42,286 bases of DNA from an uncultured Ectothiorhodospiraceae bacterium (GTDB lineage Bacteria; Pseudomonadota; Gammaproteobacteria; UBA6429; Thiohalophilaceae). Shown one piece after another: positions 33,584 through 42,079 of the stretch. The stretch lies in contig CAMYJG010000019.1 in the NCBI GenBank assembly GCA_947258695.1, positions 1 through 42,286 on the forward strand. Reading direction: 5' to 3'. A model generated the notes under the pieces. It did no database searches. It saw only the letters and a program-made list of their open reading frames with translations, and was not told where the DNA came from. Every line of letters starts with the position of its first letter. Positions within the stretch are counted from its first letter, which is position 1. The translations under genes were made by a program, and so were the position numbers.

Positions 33584-34387
33584 TTATTTGCGTTTTGCTA
33601 ATGCGTTTTTAGTCGGTTTTGATGCTTGTACGACTGATTTTTTTAACTGGCTGACTTTAGACACAACGATATCGCCAAAATAACTTTCTGCCATGGCTTC
33701 TGTATTATCAGTATCAGTCATAATTGCTATGCTAATCACATCCTTGGGTTCTTCACCAAAAGCCTTTTTATAATCTTCATAAATATTACGTTCTTCAATA
33801 TGCCATTGCTGAAGCTCTGAACCTTTATTTTTTAATACCACCATTTTTACCCTGTCCGTATAAGGACTGGAGATAATTTTTCCAACCGGCATTTTATTTG
33901 CCCAGATATAATTAAGTGTTGCCAATGGCGGTAACTTGCCATTAAAGAATTTATACCAGCTTATACGAGACTGTTCTTGTTCCGGTAAATCTTCGAGGTT
34001 GTATTTAAACATCACGTAAATACGTGCCGCATAATCATCGCCCGACTTTGAAGTGACATCTGTACCCGGAATCGCTTTATTGACTTTCCAGCGCCAGGAC
34101 AAGTAAGGATAGTCTTTTGGATTAAAGGTGACTTTTTTAGACAGCCCCGAAGCAGATTCATTGCTCTCAGCTTTTATTACTTTAATATCCTCATCATCAA
34201 CTAAAGTATATGATGTGTGTTCTTCAATACTACCAAAGGTCAGCGTATCCCATGATTCCGGCAAGGAATGATCTTGTTGTGAAAAATCACCCACCACCAT
34301 CTTTTGATTTTCAGAGGCATTTAATGCTGAAGCAAGAGCTAAAAGACACAAAAATATCGTGTTTTTATAGTGTGTAGTGGATAACAT
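33584..34387 (-). CDS. Exported DUF3047 protein
   Basis: The 267-residue protein has a signal peptide (1-24, LALASALNA) and the DUF3047 pattern: FSQQDHSLPESWDTLTF, YPYLSWRWKVNKAIPG, DDYAARIYVMF and the C-terminal SIAIMTDTDNTEAMAESYFGDI. The family is periplasmic and of unknown function, perhaps carbohydrate-binding. Ribosome site GTAAGGAGCG precedes the ATG. A hairpin (34415-34421 with 34430-34436) lies between it and the upstream PDC-sensor gene. Confidence 0.87.
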   Translation of the reverse strand: MLSTTHYKNTIFLCLLALASALNASENQKMVVGDFSQQDHSLPESWDTLTFGSIEEHTSYTLVDDEDIKVIKAESNESASGLSKKVTFNPKDYPYLSWRWKVNKAIPGTDVTSKSGDDYAARIYVMFKYNLEDLPEQEQSRISWYKFFNGKLPPLATLNYIWANKMPVGKIISSPYTDRVKMVVLKNKGSELQQWHIEERNIYEDYKKAFGEEPKDVISIAIMTDTDNTEAMAESYFGDIVVSKVSQLKKSVVQASKPTKNALAKRK

Positions 34388-34462
34388 GGCCGCTCCTTAC
34401 GAATCTTCCTGATTATCTTGTGACACTCAACAAGATCGTAAGTTCCGACTTTTGTTCGCTAT

Positions 34463-35431
34463 TTATTTAATAGCCGTTTGCCTTTTAATTTTATTCAGGT
34501 TTGAACGCGTTAATATTTCTTCAGCTTTTGCACCGAGAAAAACATAAATACCTAAGCCCACCAGTAATGAAACCGCAGCGATCATCATTCCGATAGCACT
34601 ATTTAAGTACTGCTCTGATCCCAGTACTGATTTAAACATGAGCAACAGTGCTTCAATAGACACGGCAATTAAAATTGCTGCAATAAAGCGGGTTATGGTT
34701 CGCCTGGTAGAACTATGCCTGAAAATATCTTTATGCATTAACACTTCTTCTTCAAGAATTGTTTTTCCCAGGTCAAAAATCGCTAATGCCAGGGTTAAGA
34801 AGATAATGATGCCAAAAGGCTTAAGATGAAAATCAGCTTCAACTGGCTGATTAAATAATGTAAATATTTCATATGTTGCAGAGAACAGTAATATCCCGGC
34901 TACAACAAATAAACCAATAACAATAAAGGAATACACCGAAACAAACATCGGGTTAAATTTTTTCCTTTTCCTGTCCCCCATTAAAAACTCAATCGCATGC
35001 GCCAGGTCAATATCAACAACAAGTATGCCTTTAACTTTGCCATCGTGATCAAGACAGCGAACCGCAGAAGATACGCATAAATGATGACTGGAGCTTGATA
35101 AATAAGGTTCAGTAACAATAACCGTTTCACTTTCCAGCGCTTTTATATAATAAGGTCGATGACGGCGATCGACACCAAGACCTTTACTACTATTTTTCTC
35201 TTTAAAATGCCCTGGCAAAATATTATTACTGGTTTGAACTCCGTTGCCGTCGAGGGTAAAAATTAACTCAACAAAAGGGTAATTTTTTGTTAACCATTTA
35301 ATGGTTGCAGCTAGATTTTTTTCATCGATAAATACTTTATCATCAAAAATACCGGTAACTACTGAAGCCAACAATTCATGAATAGCGGTCTTATATTCAT
35401 GGTATCGCTCAATAACATTAATATAATTCAT
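34463..35431 (-). CDS. PDC/Cache-sensor membrane protein
   Basis: The ATG at 35431 is used (322 residues; GTG at 35437 is possible). Residues 1-150 are a PDC/Cache sensor domain, seen from LDGNGVQTSN, GVDRRHRPYYIKAL and SSAVRCLDHDGKVKGILVVDIDL. Four hydrophobic helices follow (about 165-320). No N-terminal membrane helix precedes the sensor, so unlike usual chemoreceptors it would face the cytoplasm unless the fold is secreted otherwise. There is no HAMP, kinase, GGDEF or methyl-accepting part. Similar PDC-plus-membrane proteins exist in several gammaproteobacteria and epsilonproteobacteria; their signal is unknown. Confidence 0.75.
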   Translation of the reverse strand: MNYINVIERYHEYKTAIHELLASVVTGIFDDKVFIDEKNLAATIKWLTKNYPFVELIFTLDGNGVQTSNNILPGHFKEKNSSKGLGVDRRHRPYYIKALESETVIVTEPYLSSSSHHLCVSSAVRCLDHDGKVKGILVVDIDLAHAIEFLMGDRKRKKFNPMFVSVYSFIVIGLFVVAGILLFSATYEIFTLFNQPVEADFHLKPFGIIIFLTLALAIFDLGKTILEEEVLMHKDIFRHSSTRRTITRFIAAILIAVSIEALLLMFKSVLGSEQYLNSAIGMMIAAVSLLVGLGIYVFLGAKAEEILTRSNLNKIKRQTAIK

Positions 35432-35529
35432 AAACACATCCTTTTTGTTTAACCTGTATATAACTGAGCAAAAAACAGGCCAAACAAATTCAGGACGAAA
35501 GGGGCATAAAACTAAAATATAAGAGAAGA

Positions 35530-35556
35530 AAAAGGTGCAGATTTATTTATCTGCCC
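35530..35556 (-). terminator. Probable terminator of the bufferin-sigma operon
   Basis: GCAGAT/ATCTGC (35537-35542, 35549-35554) with a six-base loop is followed on the minus strand by ACCTTTTTCTT. It lies about 50 bases after the anti-sigma gene. Confidence 0.6.
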
Positions 35557-35605
35557 TATATTAGTGCGTTTGTTATAACAGTCACTGTTTTTCGAGCAGT
35601 AAATT

Positions 35606-36220
35606 TTATTGTTTATTTTCTTTTGTTAACGCAAATAAAATACCTTTCTCAACCCAGATATCAACAGCAAGTCCTTTTGAATAAACCGTTACTGGTTTTT
35701 TATTCTCTTCAAGCTGAGGCAATCCTGAAAAGACTTTTTTATCGTAAACGGTTTGATATAAAGACTGAACTTGCCCGCTTTGATCATCCTTAAGTCTAAG
35801 TTGCGCTGCCGTAATTCCCTGGATAGAGCAATAACGCCCACCAATCAATCTCTTGGAACTGCCTGCTAACAAGGCGGATTCCATCGGCATAAAATCCAGT
35901 TCGGTTAAAAAACCACGTATTGCCTGCATACTTGATGTTTCAATTTCAAGTGGTTTTAAATTAATATGGTTTTTGGCAACCTCACTGCCAATACGTTGAT
36001 CCAGGGTTAACTCAGGACTCATGGAAAAGTAAAACACATTAGCGAAGGCAACAACAAACACAGCTGCAATCGCTATCCAACGAAACTGTTTTTTAGCCGC
36101 TTGTTTTTCAGTTTCGCTATTCGGGTTTTGTATTTGCATTAGTGATTCAAGTTGCGATTCTGAAAGCGCTTGCTTTTCAACATGTTCACGAATTACTTTT
36201 TTTAAATTACCCTTACTCAT
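35606..36220 (-). CDS. Probable membrane anti-sigma factor
   Basis: The 204-residue protein has a cytoplasmic N-terminus of about 45 residues, one membrane helix (47-67, FRWIAIAAVFVVAFANVFYF) and a periplasmic domain with LLAGSSKRLIGGRYCSIQG, holding one Cys that could sense a metal or redox signal. The ATGA overlap with the ECF sigma gene shows coupled translation, as is common for sigma/anti-sigma pairs. No classical zinc-binding anti-sigma motif is visible. The role is inferred from layout and topology. Confidence 0.8.
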   Translation of the reverse strand: MSKGNLKKVIREHVEKQALSESQLESLMQIQNPNSETEKQAAKKQFRWIAIAAVFVVAFANVFYFSMSPELTLDQRIGSEVAKNHINLKPLEIETSSMQAIRGFLTELDFMPMESALLAGSSKRLIGGRYCSIQGITAAQLRLKDDQSGQVQSLYQTVYDKKVFSGLPQLEENKKPVTVYSKGLAVDIWVEKGILFALTKENKQ

Positions 36221-36720
36221 TTTCCTGCCTCCACAACATCACTGGAGTTATCGCTAAATTTCTCAAGTAGTTTTTTTCGCATACGGTATATTTTTGAGAG
36301 TATAGTCCCTTTTGGTTTTTCAATTTTCTCTGCAATTTCAGAAGTTGAAAACCCTTCTATTGCCCAGCAATACATGATTTCACGCTCATCAGGTTCAAGG
36401 CTTTGCAAGAGTTGCTTAGCCATATCCTCATTTACCATTAATTCTTCCAGCGTTTGAACATCAAAATCAGCGGGAAAAATTGTCTCCTCCTGGTTTTCGG
36501 TTTCTATACTTTCAAATTGAACAAGCTTGTTACGACGACATTCATCAATATAACGATGAAATATCATTTTTTTCACATAAGCCACAGGCTGGTTGGCAAT
36601 TATTTTTGCTTGAATATATTTCTCGATGGCCGTCTGCAACAGGTCATATGCATCATGTTCGTCACACGTTAAACTATAAGAATAACGATATAACTGCTGT
36701 AAAGTAGCCTTATCAAACAT
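36217..36720 (-). CDS. ECF-type sigma-70 factor
   Basis: The 167-residue sigma factor has region 2 (EHDAYDLLQTAIEKYIQ and AYVKKMIFHRYIDECRR) and region 4 (EREIMYCWAIEGFSTSEIAE, then KPKGTILSKIYRMRKKL). There is no region 1 or 3. It follows bufC by 27 bases and is overlapped by its anti-sigma, so the sigma factor is probably part of the bufferin operon and may drive it. Known Caulobacter bufferin genes also use an ECF sigma, SigF. Confidence 0.93.
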   Translation of the reverse strand: MFDKATLQQLYRYSYSLTCDEHDAYDLLQTAIEKYIQAKIIANQPVAYVKKMIFHRYIDECRRNKLVQFESIETENQEETIFPADFDVQTLEELMVNEDMAKQLLQSLEPDEREIMYCWAIEGFSTSEIAEKIEKPKGTILSKIYRMRKKLLEKFSDNSSDVVEAGK

Positions 36721-36747
36721 TAAATCATCCCGATCATCATTTTTAAC

Positions 36748-37548
36748 CTATTCCTTAATGTCCTGCAACGCAAAACCAGATACCCAGTTTTTCTGTATAA
36801 ACTTGATTAACCTGCTTTGAAAATCATTCTCGCCTGTCTTATCACTTATTTCAGACAATTGACTTAAAGCTAAGTTGCCTGCGATCGATTTTAATAACTG
36901 GTATTCATATGTTGTCAGTTCTTCTAATAGCGGAAAGAATCCTGCCCGGGTTATACAAAAATACTGAGTTGAATCCGGCATAGAAAATTCTTGCTCACTG
37001 CCAGGCTCTTTATTATTTGCATGCCATATTTCCATCACCGGAAAATCACTGGCGTGCAAGGAAAAAGAATCATTCAATGTAAAAATTAAATTATCATGTA
37101 ACACTGGATCAACGGCCACTAACTTTTCAAAATCAAACAACGGGTTATCTTTCACATAGTAACTGCGATGCCAATGCCATTCCAAACAGGCTAAATCAGG
37201 TAAATATTCATACCCTTCCAGACTATTATCAAGTTTGAATAGTTTAACGATAAAATCTGAAAAGTATTCACCATAGTTGTTTAAATCAGAATCGGTGGAT
37301 GGATATTGAAAACGATAAGCCCGGCATAACTGGCTAAAATAATCTTCACCTAAAATATTCAGGCATGCAGGATAAACCTGTTCTAACACTTTCTGATGCG
37401 CACCATTGATATTACTTCGATAAATATAAAGCTGTTTATTTACATCAAGTGAACCGACAGTTAATAATTGAGACAAAAAGCCTGAGTCACTCGATTGTGG
37501 CTTAACCAAGCTATCAATAAATGATTTTTGTATCTCAGCCAATGGCAT
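36748..37548 (-). CDS. bufC: BufC-like DUF2063 bufferin maturation partner
   Basis: The ATG at 37548 (266 residues) is behind GGGGA; the TTG at 37554 is an alternative. Family features: LYIYRSNINGAHQKVLEQVYPACLNILGEDYF and YLPDLACLEWHWHRSYY, as in DUF2063/BufC-HvfC proteins. It is the partner of the DUF692 oxidase that is thought to recruit the precursor. It overlaps the end of bufB by 14 bases. Confidence 0.92.
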   Translation of the reverse strand: MPLAEIQKSFIDSLVKPQSSDSGFLSQLLTVGSLDVNKQLYIYRSNINGAHQKVLEQVYPACLNILGEDYFSQLCRAYRFQYPSTDSDLNNYGEYFSDFIVKLFKLDNSLEGYEYLPDLACLEWHWHRSYYVKDNPLFDFEKLVAVDPVLHDNLIFTLNDSFSLHASDFPVMEIWHANNKEPGSEQEFSMPDSTQYFCITRAGFFPLLEELTTYEYQLLKSIAGNLALSQLSEISDKTGENDFQSRLIKFIQKNWVSGFALQDIKE

Positions 37549-38428
37549 AGTCAAGATTCCCCGCTCGATAATTATTGATAATATTATCTGCTTTGTCTGC
37601 TTCTTCTATTAATTTTTGCAAGGCTGGGATATCGTTATCCCACTCAATCAAGGTCGGAACGTCGGCTACATGCTGAATCAGTTTTTCAAAAAGTTGCCAG
37701 ACCGGTTCAGCCACCGGGTTATTGTGTGCGTCCAGAATATAATCACCCCTGTTATCAAAACCGGCCAGATGAATTTCTTTAATTCTGTCATAAGGCAAAC
37801 TGGCAATATAATCATCAATATTAATTCCCTGGTTAATATGATTAACATAGATGTTATTAACATCAACTAATAATGAACAATCCGCTTGCTTTGCCAACTC
37901 TGATATAAATTCAGATTCATTCAATGTCGTTTCTGCAAATTTCATATAGCTGGAAACATTTTCGATTAATATTTGTTCTCCTAAAAAGTCCTGCACTTGT
38001 GAAATACGTTCTGCCATATGAGATAAACTTTCTTCTGAATAAGGCAGAGGTAACAAGTCATGTGAATGAAATCCATCTACCGAAGTAAAGCAACAATGCT
38101 CCGATAACCAGGCCACACCATAACTCTTCATTAATTTTTTTAATTTAGCCAGGTAGTTGAAATCTAAAGGATCAACGGAGCCTAAAGATAAACCAACACT
38201 ATGAAAGGTGATCGGATAATGCTGGCAAATTTGAGCTAACTGCACCGGAATAAGTCCACCTTCAACCATGTGGTTATCAGCTAACAACTCAAACCAGGGT
38301 ATCCTGGGTAAATCAGTTAAAATTTCGTTAATATGAGGTGAACGTAAGCCAAGCCCCACACCTGAAATCAGATCTGAAGCTGGCTGTACATTGTCATCAT
38401 TTAACCGCCCTGGGTTAATTGTAGTCAT
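37535..38428 (-). CDS. bufB: BufB multinuclear non-heme iron oxygenase (DUF692)
   Basis: The 297-residue DUF692/MNIO enzyme modifies Cys residues of the BufA precursor, in known bufferins to thiooxazoles. The TIM-barrel metal ligands are visible: His76 (FHSVGLSLG), the SEH triad at 109-111, Glu156 (ENVSSY), the DVNN motif at 189-192, His220 (HLAGFDNRG), Asp233 and His235 (DAHNN) and Glu262 (IEWDNDIP). It lies five bases after bufA1 and overlaps bufC. Confidence 0.95.
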   Translation of the reverse strand: MTTINPGRLNDDNVQPASDLISGVGLGLRSPHINEILTDLPRIPWFELLADNHMVEGGLIPVQLAQICQHYPITFHSVGLSLGSVDPLDFNYLAKLKKLMKSYGVAWLSEHCCFTSVDGFHSHDLLPLPYSEESLSHMAERISQVQDFLGEQILIENVSSYMKFAETTLNESEFISELAKQADCSLLVDVNNIYVNHINQGINIDDYIASLPYDRIKEIHLAGFDNRGDYILDAHNNPVAEPVWQLFEKLIQHVADVPTLIEWDNDIPALQKLIEEADKADNIINNYRAGNLDYAIG

Positions 38429-38433
38429 GATAT

Positions 38434-38727
38434 TTAGCTTTTTGCTGGCTTAACTTTTCTTACTTTGCCACCAACAATCTTGGCGCAGGTTCCCTTAGGG
38501 ACATAAACCCATTCATCAGGATGACTGTCTTTATTGGCCTGACCTGAGCAAGCATGTTTGCCATCAAGTGATCCACAATCATTCATACCTGCTTTCGCTA
38601 TACCTGAACACTTTTCCCAAAACTTGGGCTGATCGGGTACGGCAGACGCAGAAGTACTGACCATAGTCGCTCCCAGCGCTAAAATTCCAGCAACAGTCGA
38701 TTGAATCGCTTTATTTTGGTTTTTCAT
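38434..38727 (-). CDS. bufA1: BufA1-type bufferin precursor (DUF2282)
   Basis: The 97-residue precursor has a signal peptide (1-29, [17 protein letters not shown]) and a mature part with four cysteines, Cys40, Cys51, Cys60 and Cys81, in [21 protein letters not shown] and [10 protein letters not shown]. This is the layout of bufferin 1-type peptides, which are exported metallophores that bind copper after Cys modification. GGAGGAAATT precedes its ATG, the strongest ribosome site of the operon. The DoxX-like bufD found with other bufferins is not present here. Confidence 0.95.
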   Translation of the reverse strand: MKNQNKAIQSTVAGILALGATMVSTSASAVPDQPKFWEKCSGIAKAGMNDCGSLDGKHACSGQANKDSHPDEWVYVPKGTCAKIVGGKVRKVKPAKS

Positions 38728-38769
38728 ATAATTTCCTCCACAAATCTTTTAACAACAACACAAAACTCA

Positions 38770-38801
38770 AGACGTTCTGTGCCTGTTAATAACTAGACGT
38801 T
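38770..38801 (-). promoter_or_regulatory. AACGTCT direct repeats upstream of bufA1
   Basis: AACGTCT occurs twice on the minus strand (38795-38801 and 38770-38776), 25 bases apart, within the bufA1 leader. CGTC is a usual -10 core of ECF promoters, so one of them may be the promoter; the matching -35 box is not evident. Confidence 0.35.
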
Positions 38802-38856
38802 TGGCAAAGGAATTTGATTGCAGGAAATGACAAATTATTTTCTCTTTCCTTTCGGC

Positions 38857-38888
38857 AAAAAAAACAGGCCGCAAATGCGGCCTGTTTT
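38857..38888 (-). terminator. Intrinsic terminator after the lipoprotein gene
   Basis: A 12-base stem AAAACAGGCCGC/GCGGCCTGTTTT (38861-38872, 38877-38888) with a four-base loop is followed on the minus strand by eight T. It separates the lipoprotein from the bufferin operon. Confidence 0.93.
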
Positions 38889-38913
38889 AGATTAGAAAAT
38901 ATGAAGTTATAAC

Positions 38914-39525
38914 TTACATACCATCTTGTGGGTTTAGATGACGTTGTGCCTTTTCATTCGGGTTTTTAGTTTGAAAACGTTTCCAGTATTCTTTGTAGGC
39001 TTCTAATACATTTTTCTGTTCTTTAGCAAACCATTTTTTCGCATCTGCTGGAATCGGCTCCATTAACTCGGTACCCGATACCCATTCTTTAAACTCTGGA
39101 ATACCGGTATGGTATTCTGAGGTACCATCGGTACGAATTGGTGTTGGTGCAAACCCACCCGTTCCCCAGTTTGGTCGAACTATAACGTAATAGGTTTTAC
39201 CCGCACGTACATCAGCGGTCATAAAGTCAGCCGCTAAACCATGCGCCATAAAAACTTTTTTACCTGGTGTCGTTTCGTAACTGACTTTACTACCGTATGG
39301 AATTGAACCAATGAATTTCATTTTACCTTTAGCAATTTCAAATAATTCTGCATTGATTGCGCCGGCGACAAACGAGGTTCGCATAAAGACAATTTTTGCT
39401 TTTTTTGCACTTGCTGGAGTGATGCTTTGATTAGCACTGGGCTTCATTAACGCCGAACTACCGCCACAACCTACTAAAATCGAAAACGCGATTAATACTG
39501 CAATTTTCTTTAAGATGTTACCCAT
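38914..39525 (-). CDS. Lipoprotein with DUF2846-like domain
   Basis: The 203-residue protein has a lipobox (ILVGC, Cys20) followed by a small-residue tether. Residues 45-130 (KIVFMRTSFVAGAINAELFEI, IPYGSKVSYETTPGKKVFMAHG and ADVRAGKTYYVIVRP) resemble the DUF2846 fold. The C-terminal part is helical and charged (FAKEQKNVLEAYKEYWKRFQ). It sits in front of the bufferin operon on the same strand but with a strong terminator between. Function unknown. Confidence 0.8.
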   Translation of the reverse strand: MGNILKKIAVLIAFSILVGCGGSSALMKPSANQSITPASAKKAKIVFMRTSFVAGAINAELFEIAKGKMKFIGSIPYGSKVSYETTPGKKVFMAHGLAADFMTADVRAGKTYYVIVRPNWGTGGFAPTPIRTDGTSEYHTGIPEFKEWVSGTELMEPIPADAKKWFAKEQKNVLEAYKEYWKRFQTKNPNEKAQRHLNPQDGM

Positions 39526-39649
39526 TTTATATCTCCCTATTTCTTTATAATTATCTGCTTAAAACTATATCAATTTAATATTACTTTTAGCAACCAAAAA
39601 TTATTTTACTTCACGGTAAATATATTATCTTACACTTATGGTATTAGAT

Positions 39650-40666
39650 TTATTTTATACAAGTTGGACAATGTGCTTTAACCGTACGACCTGAATGTTC
39701 CCGTCTTTGTGGACGTTTAATATTATCCTGCGTACTCATCCTTGCATAAAGTTGTCGCTCCTTGCCAATAACCGCATATTCATGCTTATACGGGTAAAGC
39801 ACGTTATTCATACCGCCTTGTGCAATAAACTCTTCGCCATTGACCAACATGCTATGAGCATGTAGTAATTCATGTAGCAAGGCATCAGCCGGTGAAGCAA
39901 TACAAACAGGATTACCTTCACAACCGTTATTTAAGCGTAGTTGCGCAGCTGAACGGGTATTAAAATGAATCACGGCTTTTTCAACCTGCATCATATTACC
40001 ACTGCCCGTAGTAACCCAGTTATGCTCATTAAAAGATAACTCCCAGTTCTTATCTTTTAACTCTTTAATAAGCGAAACAGATTCAGGAAACTCACTGTAA
40101 TAATTTGCGATCTCTTTTAAATCTTCATTAATGTAATTCGGATCGGTTTCTTGTTTTTTATAACGGCGACTTAATTCTTCAAATATAAACTGTGCTAACT
40201 CAGATTTAATTTTCACCGATTTTTTTTCTTCATCGGCTAGATTAATACTATATTTAATCTGTTGCCTGACTTTATTATTTGAAATTAACTGCAACTCGAT
40301 GTTTTGTTGCGGTTGTAATAAAGTGGCTTCATTCACTTCCAGCTCCACTTCTGCAAATGCGCTGCTCTCAAAAAGTAAACTCGCAGTGAATAAAAGTAGC
40401 GGCGCCCATTTACGTCTTTGGTTTTTATATTTATTACTCGTACTTGCTGAGCGTTGGTCTTCTTTTAGCGTATAGCCTTTTTTTTGAAAATGCTGGCTTA
40501 ACCTGGCAAACAGATCGGGCGATTTATCTTTCAGTCCCCTGGGATAAACAATGTGGGGCTGGTTATTAATAACACAGGGGTGAACATAAGTATGAGAATA
40601 AACAGAAAATACGTCCTCTTTATTATCTGAAAAATTGTTCCACTTAAAAAAGTGTCTTTTTTCCAC
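39650..40666 (-). CDS. Membrane-anchored HExxH metallopeptidase, M91-like
   Basis: The 338-residue protein starts with GTG at 40666. Residues 1-86 are a basic cytoplasmic part with no recognised fold. A membrane helix or uncleaved signal follows (88-104, APLLLFTASLLFESSAFA). The peptidase domain holds DALLHELLHAHSML (HExxH at 265-269) and a downstream Glu in HEYAVIGKERQLY (about 296), the third ligand as in M91 (NleD-like) proteins. A CPTC motif ends the protein (333-336). AFA|E would be a good signal-peptidase site, but no start codon exists close before it, so the N-terminal extension is real or a frameshift merged two parts. Substrate unknown. Confidence 0.72.
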   Translation of the reverse strand: MEKRHFFKWNNFSDNKEDVFSVYSHTYVHPCVINNQPHIVYPRGLKDKSPDLFARLSQHFQKKGYTLKEDQRSASTSNKYKNQRRKWAPLLLFTASLLFESSAFAEVELEVNEATLLQPQQNIELQLISNNKVRQQIKYSINLADEEKKSVKIKSELAQFIFEELSRRYKKQETDPNYINEDLKEIANYYSEFPESVSLIKELKDKNWELSFNEHNWVTTGSGNMMQVEKAVIHFNTRSAAQLRLNNGCEGNPVCIASPADALLHELLHAHSMLVNGEEFIAQGGMNNVLYPYKHEYAVIGKERQLYARMSTQDNIKRPQRREHSGRTVKAHCPTCIK

Positions 40667-40745
40667 ACCTTATCCCCAACTACTACTCATTACTCTATAT
40701 AACGGTCATTGGAAAAATAATATTAATTATTTAGGGAAAAGCCTT

Positions 40746-40822
40746 GTCATTTCGCTATGTTTTATAGCTGGAACCCGGTTCTTGTTAGAGCTAGATTCCG
40801 GCTAAGATCATGCCGGAATGAC
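40746..40822. repeat. REP-like palindrome
   Basis: ATTCCGGC (40795-40802) and GCCGGAAT (40812-40819) form a hairpin, and GTCATT/AATGAC (40746-40751, 40817-40822) mark inverted ends. The TCATTCCGGCATG-type unit is common between genes in gammaproteobacteria. It lies between the peptidase and DUF5062 genes. Confidence 0.7.
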
Positions 40823-40853
40823 GAGAGGAAATATCGCGCTGACTTTGATTCGC

Positions 40854-41114
40854 TTATTTATTTAAAGGGTGATCGGCAGGCAGTTGTTTTTGCATCCAAC
40901 AAGCCAATTTGTGTTTTATATTGGGTTGCGATTCCTGATCCTTGGCAAGCGGCTGTAATATTTTGTCATGAACCAGTAAACGGTAAACATACTCAATTTT
41001 TTCTTTTGATGAATCGGTCGCTTCGAACTTAACCACGCCTTTTTTCTCAGCAATCGACATCACCAAATCGAGTGCAAGTTTAACGAGTTCTTTTTCGTGT
41101 TTGAGTTTTTTCAC
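40854..41114 (-). CDS. DUF5062 family protein
   Basis: The GTG at 41114 gives 86 residues, the normal length of DUF5062. A longer frame from 41162 has an unrelated N-terminus and is not used; GGAG lies ten bases before the GTG. Core motifs: KHEKELVKLALDLVMSIAEK, KEKIEYVYRLLVHDKILQPLA, then SQPNIKHKLACWMQKQLP and DHPL at the end. The family is small, cytoplasmic and typical of marine gammaproteobacteria; its role is unknown. Confidence 0.85.
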   Translation of the reverse strand: MKKLKHEKELVKLALDLVMSIAEKKGVVKFEATDSSKEKIEYVYRLLVHDKILQPLAKDQESQPNIKHKLACWMQKQLPADHPLNK

Positions 41115-41191
41115 TGTAAAACCGCTCCGCGTTTTATTCAGTATTACAATGAACTTTATCATATATCAGCTTGATGAAAGTTATATGATTT

Positions 41192-42079
41192 CTATGTGTT
41201 ATCAAGATTTTCCCGCAAGTGATCAATTAGCGCGTGGACTTTCGCGGGGACATAATGTCGCTCAGGATAAATCGCATTCAGCTCCATTGGGGTTGGAGTA
41301 TAATTATTTAATATCACTTTAAGCTCGCCATCATTTATCGCATCCTGCACTAACCAGGTCGGTGCCACGGCAATGCCGAAGCCTTTTAATGCCGCTTCAA
41401 GCATGGCATCCGGACTACTGGTACAGATGCGCCCATTAACCTGGATCTTTTTTAACTCCTGCTTATCATAATAGTGCCAGTTATTACCGGTAGTGAGTAA
41501 GGTAAACACGATGCAACTGTGATTTTTAAGTTCTTCAACAGTTCCAGGTTCACCATACTTTTCAATGTATGACGGGGAAGCAACGGTCAGCCGTTGATAA
41601 CAACCCAGTTTTCTTGCGACTAAACTGGAATCAAACAAAGGGCCAACCCGGACCGCGAGATCAATACCTTCTTTTACCAAGTCGACATAGTGATCATCCA
41701 TCATAATATCCAGGTTGATTGCCGGGTAAGCTTGCATAAATGACCATAAAGCAGGAAGCACTTGCCGACGACCAAACGAAATCGGCACATTAATACGAAG
41801 CAATCCTGTTAGTTCGGTTTGCTGCTGACCTACACTGGCTTCGGCTTCAGCGACTTCATCTAAAATACGAACACAGTAGTGATAATATTTTTTACCCGGC
41901 TCAGTCGTCGCTAAATGCCGGGTCGATCGATTCAGTAATTTCACACCGAGGTGTTTTTCTAAAGCAGAGATGTGTTTACTAATTGTTGGTTGAGAAACGC
42001 CGGTTTCCCTGGCAACGGCAGAAAAACTCTCAGCCTCTACCACTCGTCTAAACATCGACATGCCAGATATCAAATCCAT
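41192..42079 (-). CDS. LysR-type transcriptional regulator
   Basis: The 295-residue protein has the N-terminal winged helix-turn-helix (residues 18-45, FSAVARETGVSQPTISKHISALE) and a ligand-binding domain (LRINVPISFGRRQVLPAL, GIDLAVRVG). It is divergent from the gene starting at 42197. LysR regulators usually bind the divergent intergenic region and respond to a small molecule; the ligand is not predictable. It resembles the CrgA/YhjC-like subgroup. Confidence 0.93.
   Translation of the reverse strand: MDLISGMSMFRRVVEAESFSAVARETGVSQPTISKHISALEKHLGVKLLNRSTRHLATTEPGKKYYHYCVRILDEVAEAEASVGQQQTELTGLLRINVPISFGRRQVLPALWSFMQAYPAINLDIMMDDHYVDLVKEGIDLAVRVGPLFDSSLVARKLGCYQRLTVASPSYIEKYGEPGTVEELKNHSCIVFTLLTTGNNWHYYDKQELKKIQVNGRICTSSPDAMLEAALKGFGIAVAPTWLVQDAINDGELKVILNNYTPTPMELNAIYPERHYVPAKVHALIDHLRENLDNT

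Noticed and set aside
39650-40666. Type III effector NleD
   Set aside because: A membrane helix precedes the domain and there are no secretion genes; only the M91-like motif is shared.
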